Assembly (NCBI GenBank): GCA_018806985.1
Contig: JADANN010000432.1
Location: forward strand, 496,001 to 560,000
Source: Angiostrongylus vasorum
Taxonomy: Eukaryota; Nematoda; Chromadorea; Rhabditida; Metastrongylidae
Direction of reading: 5' to 3'
Length of the DNA: 64,000 nucleotides
The position numbers and the translations under genes were made by a program. Under the pieces are notes generated by a model that did not search any database, was not told where the DNA came from, and worked only from the letters and a program-made list of their open reading frames with translations. Each line of letters begins with the position of its first letter. Positions within the stretch are counted from its first letter, which is position 1. Positions 1 through 11,896 of this stretch are shown here, piece by piece.

Positions 1-473
1 CCTCGACTGAGTGGATGAAGATGCATCCCTGATTGAGCTCAACGTCGTCGCTGTTCGAGTATATATAGGCTAAATCTTTACTTCAAACGACGGAAAAGGG
101 TTTTTAACACTTAAAGCTCATACGGTCTTTTATCGTGCATGCCGCATGACACAGCGTTTTATTTTCATCACCTGCTGAGTCGTGGTTTTTTTCGGCATCG
201 ATAACTACATTAAATAGAGAATGACTCATTTAGAGTTCCTACAGACCGCTTGGTGTGCCTCTTACAATTATATAAAATGCACGTGGCTTAACAGTTATGC
301 AATGGTTTGACCTGCATAGGCGTCATACGATGCACAAACATTGCTACTTTCAACTCAAAACCAGCGTATCTCAGAACAAAGCGATTTATAGATTGCTATG
401 AAGAACCACAATTTTAACTTATTTACTACCCTACTCTTTTTAATAGCACGGTATATTGCGAAATATAACTTCA
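1..473. other. No gene recognised
   Basis: I see no convincing coding exon, repeat family member or RNA gene here. The stretch is AT-rich non-coding sequence before the first repeat. Confidence 0.4.
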
Positions 474-668
474 ATGATGCTGAGATATTTGGAAAACTCT
501 GGACCGCAGGTGTCTGCGGTGGGGGAATGAACGCCTTATTGTCCTTTTCTAGAACTAGCTGAGAGACAGGCGAAACGAAGGACCCTCATGGTGTGGTGGT
601 GAACGCGTTCGTTCCCCACCGCAGACACCTGCGGCCCGGAGTTTTGCAAATATCTCAGCATCATTGAA
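474..668. repeat. Family D fold-back tRNA-like repeat
   Basis: Two inverted arms (about 474-540 and 597-668) share the conserved unit containing CAGACACCTGCGG and ATATCTCAGCATCATT. The unit recurs more than ten times in the window. In better copies the arm holds a tRNA-like B box (GGTTCGATCC), so I read it as a tRNA-derived short repeat arranged as an inverted dimer. Confidence 0.7.
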
Positions 669-889
669 GCTATGAAGAATGTTACAATCTGAAGATTATT
701 GCGTACAGGATAAGAGTTTCGCTTTTTTACTACTGTGAAATTCTGATTTTCTGAATATCATAAAACGTTTTTGTGCACTTCTTTGCATTGACCGAACAGC
801 AACAACACGATGCGATGATATTCCCCAACACTCTGTTTTCGGTTACTGTGGACGGGCAGTAGTTTCGGAATATATAGATATTCCTGTCA

Positions 890-1930
890 CCTTGGTAATC
901 ACACAGCCTGTTTGTGACTACACACTTTATCCACGAAAGCTGACGTTTCCGTCGATTTCGCCTTCTTCAGAGCCTGGAAAGATCAAGTAAACTGCAATCT
1001 AGTCAGCCAAATACCTCAAAACAAATCAAAACCTACATAACTCAAACAGAACAACCACGAAATCAAGATCTCAATCGCGTTGAAAACAACGCAGCTAAAT
1101 AAATAGAATAATAGAATAAAGCAAGAATAATAGAATAAATAATAAATGAAAGAGCTCCTTCGCACACTCACCGGTTTGTACGATCTTCCACTAAGTATTT
1201 CACATGGAGACCGACCCCAAACAAAGCTAACACGGATGGGTATTGAGCCTCTGTCACATTAAAATATCAGCCCTAAATACTGTGTAAGATCACGTGTGAC
1301 AACGAGGCATCCCTCCCTATGGTTCATTTTCGGATTCCTGGAATTTATTCAGTATGCACCGAGAGCTTTGCGTGCTACGTCTTCGATTCCTGTGCGATGG
1401 CAGCAACTTCTACTTCGAAGTCTTCTCCGTTATGTCTCTTCTGTCTTATGCGCGCCTAATAGAGTACTTGGTTTAACTTTAAGATTGCCGCTTAGATGTT
1501 CCTTTATACGGACGCAGAGTGGTCTACCCGTTTCGCGAATGTATTCGTCACCGCATGCCTTATAAAAGATGTGACAAACCTTACCCGAATTCATGCAATC
1601 ACCGTCTCTACCGTTGGATGCAATTTTGCTTTTCGCATAGACATCATACAGGCGATTACGAACAAGCTGGCGTCTTGTCCGGTGGTATTTCAATCGCGGC
1701 AACCGATTTCTCTAAATCACTGTATTTAAACAACGTCTTATAGCGGTGCTTGCTTCGTCAGAAGTGAAGGGCACAATAAACGGAACCTCATTCTTGCCAG
1801 ACACACCGTTTGGGGTGGAGGATGTGATTTTCCCTTTAAGCCTCATGGTATGTTTATCATGCCCTTTAATTCCGACAAAGTAAGCGCTGTTATAAGACGT
1901 AAAACCTAACTGTTTCGTGGCCACTAGAGA
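890..1930 (-). mobile_element. Penelope-like element fragment, GIY-YIG part
   Basis: On the minus strand the translation at 1,430-1,702 contains CGDEYIRETGRPLCVRIKEH, a GIY-YIG endonuclease segment of the type fused to Penelope-like reverse transcriptases. The piece at 1,712-1,924 contains VPFIVPFTSDEASTAIRRCL, the linker that precedes it in other copies. The downstream terminal repeat, with a decayed hammerhead motif, lies at about 935-975. Frames are broken, so this is a dead copy. The YIG of the motif has become YIR. Confidence 0.8.
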
Positions 1931-2554
1931 TGGCTATTTTTTCCCTTAATTCAAGAGATTCCACCGTGTGCTCTCTTCCTGAACACTGGTATCTATTCGA
2001 AACATGTTTCGCACAAACGCCTTTTTTGTGTGTGAGGAGAGACAGCAGAACTAATGAACTATCATGCTTTTGTTACTTAGCTTTCGGTACCACTTAGTGA
2101 TGGTGATTTGGCTAATACTTTTGCTACCACCGCCAATTGTCGGAAAAGCAGATTCACAGCTAAACGCTTAATCAGCGGAATACTTTGAGCTCACTACGTG
2201 TTGGACGTGAAAGATTCGTAGAGTATTACTACAAAACAGACCACGACACCATATATGGAAGGTTTTGCCAAACCAAAATCGTATTGCCAGTGCTGAATTT
2301 TCACTCGTTCTTTCGAAACGCAAGGCATCTAGACAATAGAAACTCAGAAAGGAACGTAAAGAAGACCTAGATAGCAACAGCAACTATCACACAGCCTTCA
2401 TGTCATCTTTATTGTAGAAACTGCTTAGAAAGTCAAACATGAAGAAGACAGAAAGTATCACTACACATGGCATTACACCTACCCATCTTAACTATCTACG
2501 AAACAACAACCACTGAGGTGAGATCTGAAAGGACATTTGTTCTCCAAAACAATG
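1931..2554. other. No gene recognised
   Basis: No splice-bounded ORF or repeat family recognised. It may be diverged internal PLE sequence, since PLE pieces flank it on both sides. Confidence 0.3.
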
Positions 2555-2599
2555 TTATTCCAAATCCAAATAGAAGATCCCTTGCAAGTCGAATGAAAT

Positions 2600-3410
2600 A
2601 AGGTCAAAAACACTGGTCAAGTAAGTTCTGTGACAGTTATGGACTTCCACCGAGGACTCTATAGTGCTAGTAAGTTCGGAATCGCCAATACGACCGTTTA
2701 TGCAGAATACAAGATTGCGTAATCCGTCGTAACAGCAGAGACGGAGAATGAATGGGTTCAATTATAATATACCCGATTTCTTCTAAGATTTGGTGTGATG
2801 AATGTATTGGAGAAACCGTTATACAGCTTTGTGTTAGCATAAAAGAACACCTAGATGGGAACTTAAAAATCGACAACGTACTCCTCTATGTACAAATAAA
2901 AGATAAAGGATAAAGCTCTCGGCATTGATCAATCCCTGAGGGATGCGCCATGCATTCGACTTCGTTAACTATCGTTGGAGGTGATTGAATGCATGTCTGG
3001 CCTTCACAATGACTGGCGGTGGCCTACCAATGTATCGATCCAGTGATGCTATCCTCTTTGACAAGTGTGGCACCAATTTGCCGACACCGGAAGGATCGAA
3101 GGCTTGGTGGGCCATGGAGGCGGGGATCGATTCCACGTGTGTGTCGCAGTGGCGCCTCCAACAACTGTGCCACACGCGCCCCTTTGTACACATAGGGCAC
3201 AAAAACACGATGGCGATGATTTAGAAGTAGCTCTCAGGATCTTACCTTAAGAATTACAAACATTTACGCGCAAACCCTTGAGGCACTGTGGATGAACTTC
3301 AAAAATCTACAAATGAATAGAAAGGATGAATGCATCATTATCACACGTGACTTAGCACCTTATCTCAGATTAATTTTTTGATCATGGGTAAGGTTCATTG
3401 TTCATCGTGA
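2600..3410 (+). mobile_element. Penelope-like fragment split by a SINE
   Basis: The plus strand encodes degenerate GIY-YIG sequence at about 2,690-2,880 (CDECIGETVIQLC, then KEHLDGNL). It continues after the SINE at about 3,270-3,395 with QTLEALWMNFKNLQMNRK and an ITRDLAPYLRL-like end. The two halves match consecutive parts of the PLE at 20.1-21.4 kb. The SINE at 2,900-3,184 therefore inserted into an existing PLE. Confidence 0.75.
2900..3184 (-). repeat. SINE-A (tRNA-derived)
   Basis: Complete minus-strand copy. Its tRNA-like head has box A GCGCAGTGG-type and box B ATCGATCC-type sequence. The body contains ATGCATTCAATCACCTCC. The tail is a short run of TTTATCC units, read here as GGATAAA. 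Confidence 0.8.
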
Positions 3411-3619
3411 GTAGACTGTAAGGAAGAAGTAGATGCGGAGAGGGGTGGATCCATGGTATAGACATCAAAGACGATTGTTTAGACAGATACAGAAATTTTC
3501 AAGAGCGAAGTTCTCTATATAAACCACACACGCGTATCTTATTTCTCGTCGATAAGGAGCGTTAGTTCTTTTCAATTGTCTTAGGCTCTTAGTTTAGTCT
3601 GTGTATTAGGTTTTAATTC

Positions 3620-3700
3620 CTCCCAAGGATTTACGGCCTCATCGTTGCTGGGAGGTTCCTGGGTTTCGGGCTACGGTGTGCAGCAGTGGGATCCAACCCA
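3620..3700 (+). repeat. SINE-C family fragment
   Basis: Only the TCCTCCCAA..GGTGTTCCTGGGTGTCGG-type 5' part is present. It resembles the start of the fuller copy at 18,296. Confidence 0.5.
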
Positions 3701-3739
3701 CCCCCCATAGGTGTTCCTTGTCGTTGTCGTTGTTGTTGG

Positions 3740-4035
3740 TATTGTTGGTCGATGGCTGACGTTTCGGCGATTTCGCCTTCCTCAGAGCCTGGACGTATTT
3801 TATATTAGAATACTTTAGTTATTCGGTGGAAAAGGCTAAAGTATTAATCAAGATCAAAGTTTTAAATACATGGTGGGTTAGGATGCTATGGTCATACTGA
3901 AAGGCTACTCACCGTGAGGTAACGAGTGGGACTGGCCCACGCGTTGTTCACGTGGGGTCGCGAGCACGACACACCCCGGGGTCAAAACATCATTTTGAAA
4001 TAGGGCGCCAGGTCACGGGTGATAGTGAGACAACG
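3740..4035 (-). mobile_element. PLE terminal-repeat fragment
   Basis: The minus-strand end piece of a PLE carries an intact hammerhead motif (3,754-3,790). It is followed by sequence that matches the region after the GIY-YIG ORF in the copy at 7.7-8.5 kb, including a shared CCAGGTC-CGTGTGA-type stretch. Confidence 0.6.
3754..3790 (-). ncRNA. Hammerhead ribozyme motif, intact core
   Basis: On the minus strand CTGAGGA (3,779-3,785) is followed by one extra A. A 4-bp stem II (GGCG/CGCC, AAAT loop) comes next, then GAAA (3,762-3,765) and CGTC (3,758-3,761), with predicted cleavage after the C. Stem I pairs GGCT with AGCC. All core residues fit CUGANGA/GAAA/NUH. The type I, short stem III layout is known from PLE terminal repeats. 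Confidence 0.75.
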
Positions 4036-4149
4036 ACAACGAACACCTATACCAACCTCGCATCAGCTAAAGATCAGTTTATAAGATCATACAAATAAAT
4101 ATATCAACGATCTATGCCGAGGTTTATAGAAATTCGGTCTTTTGAGTTT

Positions 4150-4433
4150 CCGTTTCCGTTTCCATTAGGAAGCCCAGCTAAGAGTAAACCAATACCAGAA
4201 TACACCACCGTCCTCGTATCGAACTAGTCGCATGGCGGCAAATCTCCCTGTTATCCACAAGGGCGAGGACTGGCTGTGGTTGTAGCGACCTGACGCAGAC
4301 TTTGTCCTAGCTGACCTCGGGACTCCAGGGAACCACAGTGGTTAAGCCAGAAAAAACTCCGTAAAGATGGAAAGTATGCTGGGACCGGGACAACCAGTGA
4401 AGACGGGCCATCCAAGTATCCAAGTAAGTATTG
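4150..4433 (+). repeat. SINE-C family copy
   Basis: Contains the conserved stretch AAGCCCAGCTAAGAGTAAAC, then CACCACCGTCCTCGTATC, and ends with a tandem CCAAGTAT motif. The same order is seen in seven other places. No clear tRNA promoter is visible. Confidence 0.65.
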
Positions 4434-4839
4434 GGTTTTTACCAGAAATGGAGAATATTAGCCGAATTTCACAGCTATTGGCGATGATATTAACCGAATA
4501 ATAAAATGAAAGTCATCAGTAATCATTCATCGAGCATTCCGTCGACTTTTCTGCGGTGTGCGCTACCGTTCTGGAGGAATCATTGCCACAGAAGTGAAAC
4601 CATCCTTTCGATCTACCGGGATTGGCAACTGTTTGTGGTGAAGGCATAGTAACACCCTTGGAGTGTGATCTAATTATTCCAGAAGAAATTACGCTCAACC
4701 ACCACTCAACGCATTGAAACAGAAGCCAACTGAATCCGAAAGGAAATTATGCACGCATAACACTGTGTCCAGATGAAAACAGACCGGAATCATCGCATCA
4801 CGACGTTATGGTTTCATAGATCATATCAGACATGATAAG

Positions 4840-5106
4840 AGGCGGGTATAGCGCAATGGTGCTCTGCAATACCCTCGGGTTCGATCCCGCACCTCAGGCT
4901 CACCGACCGTTTATCTCTCCGGGGTTGGCAAATTGCTAACGGACCTGTCTAGGATGGTAGGAGCACTAACTCGATACATCAGCAGGCCACCGGGAGTCAA
5001 CGTATAGGCCAGATGTGCGTTGAATCACCTCTGACGATTCCAAATGAAGTAGAATGCACGACGCATCCCTCAGGTATTGATCAACGGCGAGAGCTCTATG
5101 CTTTTA
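4840..5106 (+). repeat. SINE-A copy
   Basis: The tRNA-like head (GTATAGCGCAATGG, GGGTTCGATCCC) is followed by the family body and the GATCAACGGCGAGAGCT end. Confidence 0.8.
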
Positions 5107-5380
5107 TTTTTTTATAAAATACGACGTAATTTCCATTCAGGGAACCAAGGACGAAAATGTCATTAGTCGGGAGTTGGTGGAAATAGCCAATATTTTCTCG
5201 GTGAGAAGATTTCATGGCTTTACCTTAATTCATTGGCTTTCTCGTGAACATACCCGTTGACCAGCTGGTCTACTTTCACGGACTTCCGTTTCTCTTATTA
5301 CCATTCTATGTGTGCATTTCAGTAGATAAGGAAAGTCAATATTATCAACTGCTGCTCATAAACATCAGCATGTCACGATA

Positions 5381-5650
5381 AAAGGATAACAAAGGATAAA
5401 GGTCTCGGCGCTGATCAGTCCCTGGAGAGATGGGCTGTGCATTCGACTTGACTGAATGCATATCTGGCCTTTACAATGACTCGCGGTAGCTTAACGATGT
5501 ATCGAGCCAGTGCTGCTATCTCCCAGACATGTCTAGTACCAATTTGCCGACCCTGGAGGGATGGAAGGCTTTGTGGACCATGGGCCTGGGAAATCGATTC
5601 TACGTGTGTGTTGCACGGCGCGTTCGATCACTGCGCTACACGCGCATCTT
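5381..5650 (-). repeat. SINE-A copy
   Basis: Full minus-strand copy. A GGATAAAGG tail is at the left and the tRNA-like head is at about 5,580-5,650. Confidence 0.75.
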
Positions 5651-6624
5651 ACGATTGATCCTCAACATGCTTAATGGAGATCTCCAATAACTTGTTCAAA
5701 ACGAAAATTCTTATCAGAAATTTGTTACCTACGGTATCACCGCAAGGATAGGAAGGTAAAAAAGCAGGAACCGGAAAATTTGGGTCAGAACATCGCAGAG
5801 AGAATGATGATATCCCTTCTGGAACTATTCTTTGCGGACCGTCTGTTCAATGGAAAATCTTTTTTCTAAACGGTAAACGATCCAAATTCAGAGTGGACTG
5901 CACAAAAATTGAAATGACTTCAAACTTTGCGCGTCGATTTCTACATGCACAGGGCTGTACGCTTCGGACAGTACATCTTGATTTCGATGCGCATTTTTGA
6001 TTACGCTCCAATGATTGACCATTCGGGGGACCTGGCCACCAGAAATGACCTCGGTTGTGGAGGGGTTCAGCACGGTGTATGATCATTCTTACAACAGTTT
6101 GGTATTTATTGCTTACTTTATCATCATTGTTTCCGTGCGCAATGCCGGCTATAGTTTGTGCGCCCTAACTCTAAACTATTGTACTGATAGAGCAGAAAAA
6201 GACGCTTCTATCTGCCATCATAACGTTTTCACGTCCAATTTTTTGTTAGTTTTAAGTTAGGGGTGGGTTTATGTGGTATTACGGTCTTATTGATTAGCTT
6301 CTGTGTTCCATATTTCGAGACTGAAGTTAGAACCCGCTGCATGTATCACCTTTGAACCATAGACACCACTAGGTTTGATGTAAATCGTAGTCCTACCGCT
6401 TATAAATTGTCGCTGAGCTTAGCTTAGTTTTGGTAATGATTGTTGTTTGATATCTTGAGGTGTCAAGAAATGTCTTCCGCAGGCAGCGAAGCAGTCCGAT
6501 GAAATAGTTGATGACGATGCTACAGAAATGCCGTTTCCTAAAGGTAATCGTCCCCTTGGTAGCATTTCTTCTTCATTTATACAGTTAGGTGGTTCTATTT
6601 TAATAGTATCACTATTACTGGCAA
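5651..6624. other. No gene recognised
   Basis: Several short ORFs overlap on both strands, but none has splice-site context or family similarity I can defend. I see no repeat family member. Confidence 0.35.
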
Positions 6625-6893
6625 GGGGCGCTCGTAGCGCAGTGGTTCGAGGCACCCTACAATACACATGGGATCGATCTCCACGCCCGAGGCCCACCAA
6701 GCCCTCCATCCCTCCGGGGTAGGCAAATTGGTACCAGACTTGTCTGACCCGCTACATCGATAAGCCACCGCTAGTCACTGGAAAGGCCAGATATGCATTC
6801 AGTTACCTCCAACGATGCTAAATAAAGTCGAATGCATAGCGCATCCCTCAAGGATTGATCAACGCCGAGAACTTTATCCTTTATCCTTTATTA
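6625..6893 (+). repeat. SINE-A copy
   Basis: Box A TAGCGCAGTGG and box B GGATCGATC are clear. The copy ends in two TTTATCC units. Confidence 0.85.
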
Positions 6894-7284
6894 TTAATGG
6901 TGTTGCAGAACGGCGAAGCCCTTTGGCGAAGTTCTTATTTGATCTTAAACACATCCCTATGTGGGATTAGGAAATAACAGTGATGATGCTGACTTTACTA
7001 CCATAACCATTTCGATCCTTGAGAACCTTTTTCCATATCCTCTTGGTTTTCTGTGACCTGTCTTCAGTAGATTGATAAAACAGAAGCGCAGAAATTTGAA
7101 AGCTGTAGACTCATAAGATGCAGAACTAGTACCGCTGAAGTTTATAACGTTGAAGTAGAAAATTGTTTCCTTTGCGATAGAGTGTTTTGACAAAACATAA
7201 ACAACCAAAGGAAGCAACGTTATGAAGTGTTCATACTGCCCATATGAAAACACTTAGTTTCAAAATGGAATTGAGCTTTATTCT

Positions 7285-7635
7285 TAATTACCTGGACATT
7301 GGGATCGCCCACTTCACTGGTTGTGCGGTCCCAACATAATTTCCATTTTTTCGGGGTTTTGCTGGATTTGCCATTGTAATTCCCTGGAGTCCCGAGGTCA
7401 GTCTAGCCAAAGTCTGCCCTAGGTCGTCACCACTACAAGCAGTCGGGACCCTTGTGGATCAGAGTGGGATTTGCCACCATGCGACTAGTTTGATACCAAG
7501 ACATGGTGGATCCTGGTACTGGTTTACTCTTAGCTGGACTTCCTGATACATGCGGCGGATGAATCCCCTCGCTGTACATTGCACCCCAACACGAACACCT
7601 CGCACCCTCGTTGAGGCTGGTAAACTATTGGGGGG
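7285..7635 (-). repeat. SINE-C family copy
   Basis: Minus-strand copy with the internal CACCATGCGACTAGTTTGAT and GGTTTACTCTTAGCTGG segments typical of the family. Confidence 0.65.
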
Positions 7636-7739
7636 GGAGGATCGATTTTCAATTAACCTCGACATAGGAATATGAATGCGTAGTTCTCTTGTTCAGCAAT
7701 CGTGAGATTGTTATTCAGTATACATTTACTTCCTTAGAA

Positions 7740-8470
7740 AAACACAATACAATACAACAGTAGCTGACGTTTGGGCAGTATCGCCTTCTTCAGAGCTTGG
7801 AAGGGTATGGTGATATACAATTTACAAGGACGAATGCATCAGTAACACTTACAAAAAGACGAAGAAACCCTATGGCAATTACATGATCAACAACTTCTCG
7901 AAGCACTCACCGCTTTTTTCGTGACTTCCAATGAGGAAGGTTAGAACAGCTGATTATAGCCGCATATGGTTGATGACTGCACCACCCCACATCACAAATT
8001 GATGCGAAGATACGGGGCCAGGTCGCGTGTGACCTCTGAGCATTCCTACCTGCTATTCATTGTGGTTTTTGGCATTTATCGAAAAAGCCTCAAGAAGTTT
8101 GCGCATTGGTGTTTTAGTCTCCTGTGCGAGGATATTGGCTTTAACTTCAACATCGTCTCCTCTATGCTTTTGTATCCTATGCATGCCTAGTGGGGCACTT
8201 TATCTTGCTTTTCGTTTGCCGTCTAGATGTTCTTATATGCGGATACACGAGGGTCTGCCCGTTTCGCCAATATATTCATCTCCGCAATCATTACAAGAGA
8301 TGGGGTAGTAGGTAGTCGGATTTTGTGAAGTCTCTACCAGCTTTCTCTGATGTCTTCGGAATATTTAATGAGTTGAGATTTTCGTTATTCTTAACGGGTA
8401 TTCGTTCATATGAGCGCTCTAATTTGTTGGCAGAAGTTCACTACTTCAGTTATCTTATTTATTATTAGTT
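7740..8470 (-). mobile_element. Penelope-like element fragment
   Basis: The minus strand at about 8,222-8,310 encodes CGDEYIGETGRPSCIRI, the GIY-YIG core with YIG intact. The terminal repeat at 7,762-7,800 has a hammerhead-like motif in which the first G of GAAA is C, so self-cleavage is unlikely. No long ORF remains. Confidence 0.75.
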
Positions 8471-8544
8471 TGTGATGTCTACTAAAACACGAGAAGATCA
8501 GTGTACTGAGTTAGGAACTTTACGTAATACAGCCACGGTGGTGC

Positions 8545-8890
8545 TGAGGTTTTTGCAAAAGTCCGGACTGTAGGTGTCTGCGATGGGGATGGAACACGCT
8601 ATAATCCTTTCCGGAGGCTAACGCGTTCACCACACCATGCAGGTGCTTCATGTCGCCTTTCTCTCAGGTAGTTTTGCTGTGTAACGGTTCTATCAGCCAT
8701 CAGCCGCCGGCGAGACTGATCTGGGGAGCCCAAATCGGCACTGAACCCAGTTTCAACTGCAGCCTCAGCTTAACTGGGTTCAATACCGATATGTGCTTCC
8801 CAGATCAATCCTGTTGTCGGGTGATTACTGAAGGCAATGGTAGATGGAAAACTGGCTCAGAGGCAGGCGAAACTTTACTTAATGTTTATG
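8545..8890. repeat. Family D fold-back repeat
   Basis: Shows the unit with GGTGTCTGCGATGGGG, the GGTTCAATACCGA-type box B region and the ACCCAGTTAAG segment in inverted order. The overlapping ORF at 8,650-9,009 is repeat sequence, not a gene. Confidence 0.6.
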
Positions 8891-9299
8891 ACAAGTCCCA
8901 CATTACATTTAGTGAAGGAATTTCCTTCAGTAGAAAAGTGGTGATCGAAATGGAACCGCTCACAAAGCCTGCTGCGGTCTACAGTATAAGTGAAAAAGTT
9001 GTTTTATGATCTGGTACTCTACTTTAGTTTTTCAATTTACTGTTAGAAGTGCCATTTGTGCTGTACTAGAGGGTTCATCAGACTTCAGTTTAGTCATTGT
9101 CTTTGTTTTCGTTTTTTGGACCTCACTTCGTGTACTGCTTGATTTGTTTCAGGGAACAAATCAGTAGTCTTAACGGACTTGTCGCCAATGCGATCTGAAC
9201 TAGAACTAGAATGTGAATGGACGAATGAAGAATTGGTAAGCATGCTTCCTATGAGTAATAAGTGTAGAACTAGGATTTTTAGTGGATCATGGGTTTGTG

Positions 9300-9578
9300 T
9301 GGTCCGTGTGGCGCAGTGGTCAGGGGCACCCTGCAATACATATGGGATAGATCCCCGCGCCCCTGATCCACCAAGCCTTACATCCCTCCGCGGTCTGCAG
9401 TTTGATACCAGACTTGTCTCGGAGGATAGCAGCACTGGGTCAATATATAGGTAGGCCACCGACATTCATTGTATTGGCCAGATATGCATTCAATCACCTC
9501 CAACGTTGTCTAATGAAGTCGAATGCATGTCACATCCCTCAGGAATAGATCAACGCCGAGAGCTTTATCCTTTATCTA
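9300..9578 (+). repeat. SINE-A copy
   Basis: Box A TGGCGCAGTGG is present, and the copy ends GAGAGCTTTATCCTTTATC. It lies just upstream of the RNF14-like gene. Confidence 0.85.
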
Positions 9579-9651
9579 TGGGTTGTGCGTGGAAAGGTCG
9601 TTCCATATTTCTGAGTACAACGCATCTATCGACTTCATTTCTTTCAGATAA

Positions 9652-11391
9652 CATCAATAAACGTCAAACTTGAAGAAGTTTACAATAATCTTAGCATAGG
9701 CGTCTTATCTTTTTGCTGTGAAGAAGTTTCTGAAAGCAGTCTTTGTGATTTAACAGGCCTTTCATCGATGGAACCTCCTTTAGAGAGAGAAATGCACGTC
9801 TATTTAGGATACGACGCTGATTTTCTAAACACTTCACTAGTGAAACTTGTTTGAGCTTCGTCAGTAAGCTATATTGCTGTTCTAGAGCACGAAAGGTATT
9901 GAGTTATTGCGACGTGTAGCTGATTTTGCTGCCCGACTGCCAGATGTTCGATTTGAATCTAGTTGTTATGATTGTGAGGTCTGCTTCCAGAATAAGACAG
10001 GGAAGCAGTGTTTGCTGTTTAGATCGTGTCGGTGTGTATTTTGTAAGGAACGCGTTGCTGTCTTCTTTTTCGAGATTTGTAGCAATCAAGAGGTTTGACC
10101 TTTGGGCTGTTTGGCCACTGAGTGCAATTCTTCGGCTTATTAACAGATTATTCAAAGTATTATAAGAGGTATGCTCATTATAATAATCTTTATGCCAAAT
10201 ACATTATTGGATCGTTTCTCACTTGTTGATTAGTATAATTCGGCTATGTGCTCAAGAAGGAATTCGAGCGATATGAAAGGATACTTTTTGAACGAGCACT
10301 AGCACTTTGTGGCTGATATCTTTCCTTGACCTTGTAAAGTGTGCCAGAAGCCAGTACTTATAAGTGAAAGGTAATCCTTTGCAAGGGTAACATTTCTTCC
10401 TAGGCTTGCTAACTTATAATTTTTCTTCAATTTCCTTCTGTTTCTCCTATATATTCCGCCTTTTTCCCGTTTAACTCACAGGATATTGCGGAATATGTGG
10501 CTATAAGAAAGAGATGAGAGATGGATTGATGTGAACAGCGAACCGTGTTGGCGATACCCCATCCGTATTGAGAAAATAGGTGGGTGCAATGGAATGCGGT
10601 GCCCTAAATGTGACGCTAAGTTTTGTTGGCTGTGTTACCACGTCTTTGATGAGAAGAGCCAACATCTTCATCATAGTACGGAAGACGTGAGATTCCTGTT
10701 AACTTTTACTCTACTGCAGTGCTACATTTTCTGCGCTATGTTGGACCAATCCACTTACAAACTTATTCTATCAAATCAGTTATAGTATGGTTCCTTTGTG
10801 GCTTTTTTTTTGCAGTCCTAGGTCTTAGAACGAGTTTCCAAATAGTGCCTTTATCTTTCATTCAATGTTATAATTGTCTATTCATTGTCTTTTCTCTTTC
10901 TTTGTTTTGTTCTATGTCGTTCTCCATTTTTCCCATGGCTTTAGAAAAAATGAATCAGGATATGGATTTGTGAGTAACATAGCGGCTACTTTTTGACATG
11001 ATCATTTTGTGAATTACATTTATTTTCTTCTGTAAACAACCTTCATTTTATCACTAGTCCGCAACATAGATCCCTGTCGCATTTCTCTTATGTTTTGGCT
11101 TTTTTCTTTGGGCGTAAGAGCTTATATAACCTTTGTGTAGGAACAACGACGAGTGCTTATGAGAACAGTTAGTGCCCAATCCGGCAATTTAAGAACTTCG
11201 GAGAGTTGTGGTGATACTGAAATGTGTAAACGTTTAGAATAATTGCTTGTGCCAACCACTTGATCGAAGGAATAATTGCGTTTCACTATGCATTTGACGA
11301 CGATGGAGACGAACAAGACTTCGGGGTTTATTGGGATAGTGTAATTGAAGAAATGATGAAGATTTGGGGATTCGTTGATTTGGATTGGTAG
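9652..11391 (+). pseudogene. RNF14: RNF14-like RBR E3 ubiquitin ligase, damaged
   Basis: Pieces in RNF14 order are visible. A RING1 segment (9,907-10,095) contains CYDCEVCFQ and LLFRSCRCVFCK. A helix before the IBR domain (10,233-10,313) reads KKEFERYERILFERA. A RING2 exon (10,482-10,686) has IEKIGGCNGMRCPKC then FCWLC. The last exon (11,141-11,391) ends in an acidic FHYAFDDDGDEQDF tail like that of RNF14. RBR ligases pass ubiquitin from E2 to a RING2 cysteine, then to substrate; the cysteine in GMRC is kept. Damage seen: a stop after RING1 (10,096), a stop at 10,314, a frame shift at about 10,510, a frame shift at about 11,243 and loss of zinc ligands (RING1 His to Cys; RING2 CPxC now CWRY). 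An open stretch at 9,652-9,852 may be the N-terminal part. It is either a decaying gene or poor assembly. The family call is firm; the inactive status is inferred. Confidence 0.6.
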
Positions 11392-11524
11392 TGAGATGTC
11401 TAATTGGGTGACCTGTGATATTCCTTCCTTATCTATGTAAGCAAAACTGGCTTTGAATACCATCAAAGCTTTGGAACTTCCTGTTTTGCGTTATACGACA
11501 AGGAGATGTGTTGTTATTAAAAAG

Positions 11525-11665
11525 CTAACTGAGAGACCAGCGGAACGAAAGACCCGCATGGTGTGATGGTGGACGCGTTAACCTCTGGAAATGGCAGTAC
11601 TGTGTTCGATAATCAACGCAGACACCTGTTGTCCGCAGTTTGCAGGTATCTCACCATCATTATGG
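11525..11665 (+). repeat. Family D tRNA-like repeat
   Basis: A single arm with the head GGTGTGATGGTGGACGCG and the end CAGTTTGCAGGTATCTCACC. It lies between the RNF14-like gene and PET100 and lengthens that spacer. Confidence 0.65.
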
Positions 11666-11885
11666 TTGTGTTCTTATTGTTTTGTCCTATACTTTTCGCA
11701 GTAATCCATCAAGTTTCTAACATGTTTATCAGTGTTGTTGTTTTGCGTATAAATTTTTCGCAATCTATTCTAATACTGTTAAGAAGTCGTATCATCACCT
11801 ACATCTCTTTGGAGTTTTGATATTATCACCTATATCTCTTTGGAGTTTTGAATGTTTGCCGTAGATTCAAAGTGTCCATGAAGCC

Positions 11886-11891
11886 TTCCAG
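11886..11891 (+). promoter_or_regulatory. Likely trans-splice acceptor before PET100
   Basis: TTCCAG ends 5 nt before the PET100 ATG, as expected for a spliced-leader acceptor in nematodes. The U-rich run is short, so the call is moderate. Confidence 0.5.
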
Positions 11892-11896
11892 GATAG

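Noticed and set aside
8650..9009. 119-residue plus-strand ORF
   Set aside because: It reads through a family D repeat.
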